Source: Streptomyces sp. AM 2-1-1 (GTDB lineage Bacteria; Actinomycetota; Actinomycetes; Streptomycetales; Streptomycetaceae). Taken from it: 64,000 nt of DNA. The notes under the pieces were generated by a model. That model saw only the letters and a program-made list of their open reading frames with translations. It ran no database searches and had not been told where the DNA came from. Shown piece by piece: positions 19,165 through 26,692 of this stretch. The stretch covers positions 2,790,001 through 2,854,000 of the forward strand of contig NZ_CP119147.1 in assembly GCF_029167645.1 (NCBI RefSeq), given 5' to 3'. A program made the position numbers and the translations under genes. Each line of letters starts with the position of its first letter. The stretch's first letter is position 1.

Positions 19165-19185
19165 CCAGGACACTACACGTCCAGG
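19165..19185. promoter_or_regulatory. Rrf2 autoregulatory site
   Basis: CCAGGAC (19165-19171) and GTCCAGG (19179-19185), separated by ACTACAC, form a 6/7-matched dyad. It overlaps the -10 box of the leaderless Rrf2 promoter, a classic autorepression layout. Confidence 0.5.
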
Positions 19186-19212
19186 TTCCGTCCGGCGGAG
19201 CAATTGTCGTGT

Positions 19213-20352
19213 TCAGCGCCCCACTTGACGCGTACCGCAGGGCCCCTGCTGCCCGGCACGGCGGGCGGCCCCGCCCTCCGCCTCGCCGTGCGCGGAGGGC
19301 GCCACGCCGCTCTCCGCCCCCTCCACCGGCGGGTAGAAGCGACGGGCCCAGCGCCGGAACGGGCCGATCGGCCCGTCGCCGTGGGCGAGGCCGGGCGGCT
19401 GGAGGTACTGCTTGTGGTTCCAGATCGGGAAGTCCGCGGCCGTGAACTCACAACTGGAGCGGAACACGGCCCGGTCCAGCAGCCGGGCGGCTGCCCGGCT
19501 CACCGTGCGGGCGAGCGGGGCGGGCAGCCGGGAGGGCTCGGTGAAGGCGATGCGGTTGCGCTGCCGGAACTGCATCCGGTGCGGCCCGACGGCGGTCGGC
19601 AGCACCATCGTGCACATCCGCAGGCCGAGCCGTGGAGTGTGCACGTCGGCGTGGAGGCACCCGAGGCCGTATCCGTCCACCTCGATGTCGACGACGAAGT
19701 CGCCGAGGAGCGGCGCCGATTCGTGGGCGCGCATGGAGACGTGGAAGCCGGCGTCGTCGTAGGCGACCGGCGCGCCCATCTCCGCCCGCCGCCAGCCGTG
19801 CAGGGTGGCGAAGTGCCCGAGATCAACGGAGTTCTCGATGACCTCCTGGACGTTCCCGGCCAGCTCCCACGAGGCTTCACGGGCCGGACGGTGACCGATC
19901 TCGTGCCACGGCGGTACGAACCAGTCGGGGTCCCGGCCGTCGTGGTGCCGCCAGACGAGGACGGCCCCGTTGACCTCGTGCACCGGCAGCCGCGTCAGCG
20001 GCGTCCTCGGCGGTGGGGTGTCGTACCCCGTACGCACACAGGTGCCGTCCGGGCCGAAGGCGAATTGGTGGAACGGGCAGACGAGATCGTCCCCGTCGAC
20101 GCGAGCCAGCCCGAGGTGGGCGCCGAGGTGGGGGCAGTACGGCCGGATGGCACGCAACCCGCCCGACCGGAGCCGGTAGAGCACCACGTCCTCCCCCGCC
20201 AGGGGCCGGGTGAGGACGGTGCCCGGCTTCAGCTCGGACGAGAAGGCGAGCGCGGACCAGCCGCTGGGGTAGGGCAGGGCGGGCGCGGCGGTGGCATCGG
20301 CCGGCGTCGGCCCCTCGGTGATGGTGCGCGTGTACGGACGGGGCAGTCCCAC
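19213..20352 (-). CDS. Rieske [2Fe-2S] non-haem iron oxygenase (KshA-like)
   Basis: A 379-residue oxygenase alpha-subunit-like protein. The Rieske domain carries CPHLGAHLG (Cys-x-His) and CPFHQF (Cys-x-x-His). The catalytic domain has ENSVDLGHFATLHG, the D-x-x-H-x4-H mononuclear iron motif. Single-subunit architecture resembles KshA and cholesterol-7-desaturase-type enzymes acting on sterol-like or aromatic substrates. The substrate is not deducible. The GTG at 20352 follows GGGAGGG with 6-nt spacing. No reductase gene is adjacent. Confidence 0.85.
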   Translation of the reverse strand: MGLPRPYTRTITEGPTPADATAAPALPYPSGWSALAFSSELKPGTVLTRPLAGEDVVLYRLRSGGLRAIRPYCPHLGAHLGLARVDGDDLVCPFHQFAFGPDGTCVRTGYDTPPPRTPLTRLPVHEVNGAVLVWRHHDGRDPDWFVPPWHEIGHRPAREASWELAGNVQEVIENSVDLGHFATLHGWRRAEMGAPVAYDDAGFHVSMRAHESAPLLGDFVVDIEVDGYGLGCLHADVHTPRLGLRMCTMVLPTAVGPHRMQFRQRNRIAFTEPSRLPAPLARTVSRAAARLLDRAVFRSSCEFTAADFPIWNHKQYLQPPGLAHGDGPIGPFRRWARRFYPPVEGAESGVAPSAHGEAEGGAARRAGQQGPCGTRQVGR

Positions 20353-20451
20353 GATGTACCCTCCCGGGCCCGGGTGCAGCGGTCGTCCGAAGGCTGCCCA
20401 TCCGCCCTGCGCGACTCCCGCCCCGGAGCGAAGCCCACCCGAAGGTGGTGG

Positions 20452-21131
20452 CTACACGCAGCTGTTGACGGAGAAGCACTGCCACTCGACCCGGGCCCTG
20501 TCCTCGCCCCGCAGGAGGAGTTGGCGGCCGTTCTGGCAGGTCACGATCTGGTTGAAGACGGGTTCGACGATGGCCTTGCGGCGACTGTAGGCGGCCTTGG
20601 CCGGCTTGGTCCGCAGCTTGCGGGCCATGCGCTCCCTCAGCGGGGCGTTCGCCGGCGTCCGTCCGCGCGGTGCGGGCGGTACCTGTTCGTCGTGGGCCAG
20701 GCGCCCGGTAGCCATGAACGTGTCCGTCCCGTGCGCACGTTGACGGTCCTCCGCTGCCCGCAGGTTGGTCCTGGAGCAGTACCCGGCATCGACCCGAGTG
20801 CCTGCTTGGGGTGGACGCCGGTGTTCTGGGCGGCCTGTTCGAGCACCGTGGTGCGATGCAGCGCATCCGCCACGTCGGCGGCGGTGATGACCTGGTGTTG
20901 CGCGTCCACGGTAATCAGCCCGGCTCACGGCCAGGTCGAGGACGTCGTCGACCGGGTCGACGACGAACCGGGCGAGGTGGTCCCGGGGCAGCCAGCCGTC
21001 CAGCGGCGGGGCAGGAGCAGAACCCGGTGCGGGTCGAATGCCCTGAACCGCTTGTCCACGCCTGCCGGACGGCCCTGGGGCGGCTGCCTCTCCGCCGGCT
21101 CGGCGTCGAACAGCCCATGCCCACGCCGCAT
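20452..21131 (-). pseudogene. Decayed IS1182-family transposase
   Basis: Pieces of one transposase appear in different frames on the minus strand. FDPHRVLLLP and LDGWLPRDHLARFVVD (N-terminal, ~20930-21055) are followed by DAQHQVITAADVADALH (~20860-20909), VDAGYCSRTNL and FMATGR. The C-terminal KLRTKPAKAAYSRRKAIVEP and VFNQIVTCQNGRQLLLRGED end near 20452. The middle of the protein (over 200 residues in full-length relatives) is missing and at least two frameshifts separate the pieces. It is not functional. Confidence 0.8.
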
Positions 21132-21234
21132 ACCGCGATCCTTCCCCCACCACGATCGCCAACCAGAGGCGGGCGCTGCCAGCCCGGATGATCCACGTGC
21201 GATCCGGTCGCCCCACGTGATACCCCTCCCTGCT

Positions 21235-21756
21235 ATGGACGATCTTGTGACAGCGCGGCTCGTGCTTCATCCGATGACGGTCAGCGAGGCTCAGCGAGTG
21301 GTGGCGGGCGAGATGGACAGCGGTGTCCGGTGGGCGCCCGGATATCCCACCGAGGGGGACGTGTCCGCCGCCAGGCGCTTCCTGGGCACCTGCGCAAGCA
21401 CCGGTGATCCCCAGCCGTTCGGCAACTATGAGATCCGTCGCCGCGAGGACGGTACGGCAGTCGGCGGCGTGGGCTTCCACGGAGCTGCCGACGTGAACGG
21501 CGGAGTCACGATCGGCTACGGCCTCATCCCGTCAGCGCGAGGCCAGGGATACGCCTCCGAAGCCCTCCGCGAACTGCTGCGGTTCGCGCGGGCACACGGC
21601 GTCACCCGCGTGAAAGGCGACGCCGACCACGACAACATCGCATCCCAGCACGTCATGACGGCAGTCGGCATGCGGCCGACTGGACAAGACGAACGCGTCA
21701 GGTACTTCGAGATCGTCTGGGCCGACGAGACGGAAAATACTGACTTACGCTCCTAG
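21235..21756 (+). CDS. GNAT-family N-acetyltransferase (RimJ/RimL type)
   Basis: A 173-residue acyl-CoA N-acetyltransferase: opening TARLVLHPMTVSEAQRVV, the GGVGFHG strand, the IGYGLIPSARGQGYASEAL motif A that binds acetyl-CoA pyrophosphate, and the VKGDADHDNIASQHVMTAVGM motif B. Substrate unknown. The start is uncertain: the ATG at 21235 lacks an RBS and an in-frame GTG at 21217 is possible. It lies between two decayed genes, and its base composition is less biased than its neighbours, suggesting acquisition. Confidence 0.85.
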   Translation: MDDLVTARLVLHPMTVSEAQRVVAGEMDSGVRWAPGYPTEGDVSAARRFLGTCASTGDPQPFGNYEIRRREDGTAVGGVGFHGAADVNGGVTIGYGLIPSARGQGYASEALRELLRFARAHGVTRVKGDADHDNIASQHVMTAVGMRPTGQDERVRYFEIVWADETENTDLRS

Positions 21757-21974
21757 CCGCCCGGGACCGGAGTCTTCTTCCGCGCACCGCGCCCAGTCCC
21801 TTGCGCCACCACCAACGGACAGTAGGAGTCGGTGAATTCACAGGGCTCGCCGCCCACGGCGACGACCCTCCGCCGGACCACGGCCGTTTCACCGCGGACG
21901 AGCCCCAGGAGATCGGCGACCACGGCAGGGGCCAAGTAACGCGCGGACGTGGGGCCCGCTTCACCGCCGCTCAT
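21753..21974 (-). pseudogene. GntR-family (UTRA-domain) fragment
   Basis: A 73-codon frame with a good RBS (GAGGGAG) whose product matches the start of a GntR/UTRA effector domain: ARYLAPAVVADLLGLVRGET, VVRRRVVAVGGEPCEFTDSY and CPLVVAQGT. The winged-helix domain and most of UTRA are missing, so it is a remnant or a free-standing domain. Its last codons overlap the GNAT stop. Confidence 0.55.
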
Positions 21975-22058
21975 CGTTCTCCCTCGTCACTGTTCCGCCC
22001 CACCTGGTTCGCGCATAGGGAGTCCCCGAAGGGCGGCACCGGCGGGGCGTGACGGCTT

Positions 22059-22099
22059 CGGGGTGGGGTGGTCGCCGTCCCGACGGTCCACCCACCCCG
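22059..22099 (-). terminator. Terminator-like hairpin after mfd
   Basis: CGGGGTGGG (22059-22067) can pair with CCCACCCCG (22091-22099), with GGTG/CCAC-type pairing inside, 50-90 nt past the mfd stop. Confidence 0.5.
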
Positions 22100-22148
22100 C
22101 AGCTGTCACCCAGCAGTCGTCGACGTGACGCGTCCCGTACGGTCGTCC

Positions 22149-25100
22149 CTACGACCCCAGGATGGTCGTCAGGAACTCGCCCGTCCACGCCAGCAGGTCG
22201 CGGCCCACGACCGGCTTGCCGCCGATGCGGCCGGTGGTAGGGCGCGGGACGAGGATCTGGTGGGTGGTGGCCTTGATGACCGTCTTCGGGTGGAGCCGCT
22301 TGAGGCGCAGCTCCTGGGACTCGCGCAGCTCGACCGGCGCGAAACGGACGTTCGGGCCCTGGAGGACGATCTCGCCGACTCCGCAGGCGCGGGCGAGCAT
22401 CCGCAGGCCGGCCACGAGGAGAAGGTTCTCGACGGGTTCGGGGAGCGGGCCGTAGCGGTCGGTCAGCTCCTCGCGGACCGCGCGGACGTCCTCCTCGGAG
22501 TTGGCGGAGGCGATGGCGCGGTAGGCCTGGAGGCGGAGCCGCTCGCCGGGGGCGTAGTCGTGCGGGACGTGGGCGTCGACGGGGAGCTCGATCTTGACCT
22601 CCAGCGGCGCTTCCTCCTCGACCGTGCCGTCCATCTGGGCGCGGTAGTCGGCGACGGCTTCGCCGACCATGCGGATGTAGAGGTCGAAACCGACGCCCGC
22701 GATGTGGCCTGACTGCTCGCCGCCGAGGAGGTTGCCCGCGCCGCGGATCTCCAGGTCCTTCATGGCGACGTACATGCCGGCGCCCATCTCGGTGTGCTGG
22801 GCGATGGTGGCGAGGCGCTCGTGGGCGGTCTCGGTGAGCGGCTTCTCCGGCGGGTAGAGGAAGTAGGCGTACCCGCGGTCGCGTCCTCGGCCCACGCGTC
22901 CGCGCAGCTGGTGGAGTTGGGAGAGGCCGAAGTTGTCGCCGCGCTCGACGATCAGGGTGTTGGCGTTGGAGATGTCGATGCCGGACTCGACGATCGTGGT
23001 GGAGACGAGGACGTCGAACCTCTTCTCCCAGAAGTCCACCACCACCTGCTCCAGGGCCTGTTCGGACATCTGGCCGTGCGCCGTGGCGATCCGGGCCTCG
23101 GGGACGATCTCGCGCAGCCGGGCGGCGGCCCGGTCGATGGACTCGACCCGGTTGTGGATGTAGAACACCTGCCCCTCACGCAGGAGTTCGCGGCGCACGG
23201 CGGCACCGATCTGCTTCTCCTCGTACGGGCCGACGAAGGTCAGCACGGGGTGCCGCTCCTCGGGCGGGGTGGTGATGGTGGACATCTCGCGGATGCCGGT
23301 CACGGCCATTTCGAGCGTACGGGGGATGGGGGTGGCCGACATGGTGAGGACGTCGACGTTGGCGCGGAGCTTCTTCAGCTGCTCCTTGTGCTCGACGCCG
23401 AAGCGCTGCTCCTCGTCGACGATGACCAGGCCGAGGTCCTTGAACTTCGTCTCGGACGAGAAGAGGCGGTGGGTGCCGATGACGAGGTCGACGGCGCCGT
23501 CCTTCAGTCCGGCGAGGGTGGCCTTGGAGTCCGCCTCGGACTGGAACCGGCTCAACGCGCGTACGTTGACCGGGAACTGGGCGTAGCGCTCGGTGAAGGT
23601 GTTGAAGTGCTGCTGGACGAGGAGGGTCGTGGGGACGAGCACGGCGACCTGCTTGCCGTCCTGGACGGCCTTGAAGGCGGCGCGCACCGCGATCTCGGTC
23701 TTGCCGTAGCCGACGTCACCGCAGATCAGGCGGTCCATCGGGACCGTCTTCTCCATGTCCTCCTTGACCTCGGCGATCGTGGAGAGCTGGTCGGGCGTCT
23801 CCGCGTACGGGAAGGCGTCCTCCAGTTCGCGCTGCCACGGGGTGTCGGGACCGAAGGCGTGGCCGGGGGCGGCCATGCGGGCGCTGTAGAGCCTGATCAG
23901 GTCGCCGGCGATCTCCTTGACGGCCTTCTTGGCGCGCTGCTTGGTCTTCGTCCAGTCGGCGCCGCCGAGCCGGTGCAGGGTCGGTGCTTCGCCGCCCACG
24001 TACTTGGTGACCTGTTCCAGCTGGTCGGTCGGGATGTAGAGCCGGTCGCCGGGCTGGCCGCGCTTGGCGGCGGCGTACTCGACGAGCAGGTACTCACGGG
24101 TCGCGCCCTGCACGGTGCGCTGCACCATCTCGATGTACCGGCCGACGCCGTGCTGCTCGTGGACGATGTAGTCGCCCGCCTCCAGCGTCAGCGGGTCGAT
24201 GGTCTTGCGGCGGCGGGCCGGCATCCGGCCGAGTTCCTTGGTCGCGGTGCGCTGGCCGGTGAGGTCGGTCTCGGTGAGCACCGCGAGCTTCAGGCCGGCG
24301 TCGACGAAGCCGTGGTCGATGGCCCCGCAGGAGACGTGCACGAGCGACGGGGAGATCTCCGTCAGATCGGCGTCGAGTCGGGCGGCGATGCCCTCCCCGC
24401 CCAGCACCTCGACGGTGCGGGAAGCCAGGCCCTGGCCCTCGGTGACGTACACCGTGCGCCAGCCTTCGGCGATCCAGCCCTTGGTGTCGGCGAGCGCGCG
24501 TGCGGTGTCGCCCCGGTACGCCTCCGGGGCGCGCATCCCGAGCTTGAGGGTGTCGTCGTCCAGCTCGTCGTCGGCGGCGAACGGGGAGGTGGACCACCAC
24601 ATCATGCCGAGTTCGCGGGCCCGGTCGCGTACGTCGGCGATGGACCACAGCGAGGCCGCGCCCACGTCGATCGGGGCCTCCCCGCCGCCCGCCGTGGCCG
24701 CCCACGACGCCTGCAGGAACTCCTGGCTGGTCGCGACGAGGTCCGAGGCCCGGGTGCGGACCCGCTCGGGTTCGCAGACCAGGGTCATGGCCCCCGCGGG
24801 CAGGACGTCGAGCAACAGCTCCATGTCGTCCACCAGCACGGGTGCCAGGGATTCCATGCCCTCGACCGCGATGCCCTCGGCGATCTTGCCCAGCAGCTCG
24901 CCCAGCTCCGGATGGGCCTCGGCGAGCACCGCGGCGCGCTCGCGGACCTCGTCGGTGAGGAGCAGCTCCCGGCAGGGTGCGGCCCAGAGCCCGTGCTCGG
25001 CGACCTCCAGGGAGCGCTGGTCGGCGACCTTGAAGTAGCGGATCTCCTCGACGTCGTCGCCCCAGAACTCCACCCGAAGGGGGTGCTCCTCGGTGGGCGG

Positions 25101-25679
25101 GAAGACGTCCAGGATGCCGCCGCGCACCGCGAATTCTCCGCGCTTCTCGACCAGCTCCACCCGGGCGTACGCGGCGGCGGCGAGCGCCTCGACGACCTCG
25201 CCCAGATCGGCGCCCTGCCCGCTCCGCAAGGCCACCGGCTCCAGATCGCCCAGCCCCTTGACCTGCGGCTGGAGTACGGAGCGTACGGGCGCGACCACCA
25301 CGCTCACCGGTCCCGTCTCCGGGTCGTCGGCGCGCGGGTGCGCGAGGCGCCGGAGCACGGCGAGGCGCCGCCCCACGGTGTCCGAGCGGGGCGAGAGCCG
25401 CTCGTGCGGCAGCGTCTCCCAGGACGGGTACTCGGCGACGGAGTCCGGCGGCAGCAGGGTGCGCAGCGCGGCGGCCAGGTCCTCGGCCTCCCGGCCGGTG
25501 GCGGTGACCGCGAGGACCGTACGGCCCGTCTCCCGGGCCAGCGCGGCCACAGCGAAGGGCCGGGCGGCGGGCGGACCCACCAGGTCCACGTGCATCCGGT
25601 GACCGTCGGTGGCGGCCTTCACCGCTTCGGAGAGCGCGGGATCGCGTGCGACGAGATCCAGCAGACCGTGCAGGCTCAT
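22149..25679 (-). CDS. mfd: Transcription-repair coupling factor Mfd
   Basis: ATP-dependent translocase that dislodges stalled RNA polymerase and recruits UvrA; 1176 residues, the normal family length. In order: UvrB-like N-terminus (ATGREAEDLAAALR, YPSWETLPHERLSP), RNAP-interacting CarD-like domain (LEAGDYIVHEQHGVGRYIEM), RecG-like helicase core with Walker A GDVGYGKTEIAVRAAFKAV, the DEEQRFGVEHKEQLK box, SATPIPRTLEMA and QLRGRVGRGRDRGYAY, then the C-terminal UvrA-inhibitory domain. The ATG at 25679 follows GGAAG with 7-nt spacing. An in-frame upstream extension to 26000 is non-coding. Confidence 0.97.
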   Translation of the reverse strand: MSLHGLLDLVARDPALSEAVKAATDGHRMHVDLVGPPAARPFAVAALARETGRTVLAVTATGREAEDLAAALRTLLPPDSVAEYPSWETLPHERLSPRSDTVGRRLAVLRRLAHPRADDPETGPVSVVVAPVRSVLQPQVKGLGDLEPVALRSGQGADLGEVVEALAAAAYARVELVEKRGEFAVRGGILDVFPPTEEHPLRVEFWGDDVEEIRYFKVADQRSLEVAEHGLWAAPCRELLLTDEVRERAAVLAEAHPELGELLGKIAEGIAVEGMESLAPVLVDDMELLLDVLPAGAMTLVCEPERVRTRASDLVATSQEFLQASWAATAGGGEAPIDVGAASLWSIADVRDRARELGMMWWSTSPFAADDELDDDTLKLGMRAPEAYRGDTARALADTKGWIAEGWRTVYVTEGQGLASRTVEVLGGEGIAARLDADLTEISPSLVHVSCGAIDHGFVDAGLKLAVLTETDLTGQRTATKELGRMPARRRKTIDPLTLEAGDYIVHEQHGVGRYIEMVQRTVQGATREYLLVEYAAAKRGQPGDRLYIPTDQLEQVTKYVGGEAPTLHRLGGADWTKTKQRAKKAVKEIAGDLIRLYSARMAAPGHAFGPDTPWQRELEDAFPYAETPDQLSTIAEVKEDMEKTVPMDRLICGDVGYGKTEIAVRAAFKAVQDGKQVAVLVPTTLLVQQHFNTFTERYAQFPVNVRALSRFQSEADSKATLAGLKDGAVDLVIGTHRLFSSETKFKDLGLVIVDEEQRFGVEHKEQLKKLRANVDVLTMSATPIPRTLEMAVTGIREMSTITTPPEERHPVLTFVGPYEEKQIGAAVRRELLREGQVFYIHNRVESIDRAAARLREIVPEARIATAHGQMSEQALEQVVVDFWEKRFDVLVSTTIVESGIDISNANTLIVERGDNFGLSQLHQLRGRVGRGRDRGYAYFLYPPEKPLTETAHERLATIAQHTEMGAGMYVAMKDLEIRGAGNLLGGEQSGHIAGVGFDLYIRMVGEAVADYRAQMDGTVEEEAPLEVKIELPVDAHVPHDYAPGERLRLQAYRAIASANSEEDVRAVREELTDRYGPLPEPVENLLLVAGLRMLARACGVGEIVLQGPNVRFAPVELRESQELRLKRLHPKTVIKATTHQILVPRPTTGRIGGKPVVGRDLLAWTGEFLTTILGS

Positions 25680-25894
25680 GGAGGGCTTCCGTCCGGGGTG
25701 GCTTCGGGTGTCCCGGCAGCCGGCTGCTGCCAGGAGCTGCGCGCGGCGCCCGGGGGACGCAACGCGAAGGGCCCGACACGTAGGACGGGCCGGGGATCCC
25801 AGACTACGACGCACGACGGACAGTCGCGTGCGGGGCGGGTCGGCGGGCGGCCTCCGGGGCGGCCGGAACGGGCGCGGAGGCCGGAGAGGCCGTG

Positions 25895-25945
25895 CGCAAG
25901 CCCGTGCGAAAACCCCGTACGGAAAAGCCGTGCGAAAACCCCGTG
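25895..25945. repeat. Short tandem repeats upstream of the DinB-like gene
   Basis: CGTGCGAAAACCCCGT occurs twice (about 25903 and 25929) with diverged copies CGTGCGCAAGCC and CCGTACGGAAAAGC between and before. Period is roughly 13-14 nt. The A-runs recur about every 1.3 helical turns in a promoter region, 30-80 nt before the start codon. Confidence 0.5.
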
Positions 25946-25977
25946 CCCGGCCGCGGCGGGAGCAGCAGGATGGCCCG

Positions 25978-26577
25978 ATGCCCCTCTCGGACTTCACCAC
26001 GGATCTGCGGCTCTACGTCCAGGACGCCCGCGACGCCTTCCTGTGGAAGCTGGACGGCCTCTCGGAGTACGGCGTCCGCCGCCCCATGACCCCCACCGGC
26101 ACCAATCTCCTGGGCCTCGTGAAGCACGTCACCGGTGCCGAGGTGCTCTACCTCGGAGAGACCTTCGGGCGGCCCTTCCCCGGTGCGCCCCGGCTCTGGA
26201 TCTCCGGCGACGCCGAGCCCAACGCGGACATGTGGGCGACCGCCGAGGAGTCGCGCGAGGGGATCGTCGAGGCGTACCGCCGGGTCTGGGCCCACTCCGA
26301 CGAGACGATCCGGTCCCTTCCTCTCGACACGGTCGGCCGGATGCCCGGAGGGCCGGGGGAGCCGGGGCCCGCGCTGACGCTGCACCGGGCCCTCGTGCAC
26401 GTGATCGCGGAGACCCACCGGCATGCCGGTCACGCGGACGTCGTGCGGGAACTCGTCGACGGAGAGGTGGGACAGCGGAAGGGGGGCCGCAACACGGCTC
26501 CGGGTGACCGGGCGTGGTGGCAGGGGTACCGCGACCGGCTGGAACGGGTGGCGAAGGGGGCGGGCGGGCGCGCGTAA
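25978..26577 (+). CDS. DinB-family (DUF664) protein
   Basis: A 199-residue four-helix-bundle protein of the DinB/YfiT superfamily. It begins TTDLRLYVQDARDAFLWKLDGLSEYG and contains TGTNLLGLVKHVTGAEVLYLG (first metal His) and LVHVIAETHRHAGHADVVREL, with the His-x3-His pair expected to hold a metal. Many actinobacterial members are mycothiol-dependent enzymes; a specific reaction cannot be assigned. AGCAGGA precedes the ATG. It is divergent from mfd. Confidence 0.85.
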   Translation: MPLSDFTTDLRLYVQDARDAFLWKLDGLSEYGVRRPMTPTGTNLLGLVKHVTGAEVLYLGETFGRPFPGAPRLWISGDAEPNADMWATAEESREGIVEAYRRVWAHSDETIRSLPLDTVGRMPGGPGEPGPALTLHRALVHVIAETHRHAGHADVVRELVDGEVGQRKGGRNTAPGDRAWWQGYRDRLERVAKGAGGRA

Positions 26578-26620
26578 CCCTGCCCCGACCCCGGAGCGGA
26601 GGACGCCCCCCCCCTGCACG

Positions 26621-26662
26621 CCGGGGCCCCGGAACGTTCACAGGAACGTCCCGGGGCCCCGG
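26621..26662. terminator. Bidirectional terminator
   Basis: A very strong hairpin of CCGGGGCCCCGGAACGTT (26621-26638) with its near-complement (26645-26662), one mismatch near the loop. It separates the convergent DinB-like and ABC-permease genes. Confidence 0.8.
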
Positions 26663-26692
26663 ATCACCTTCGGTGCGGTACGCGTCTCCCCG

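Noticed and set aside
19204..21756. 850-codon plus-strand frame ending in the GNAT gene
   Set aside because: Only the last 174 codons are the acetyltransferase; the rest is antisense to the Rieske gene and the IS1182 remnant.
22794..26507. 1237-codon plus-strand open frame opposite mfd
   Set aside because: Antisense shadow of mfd created by G+C-rich codons; no domains, no RBS.
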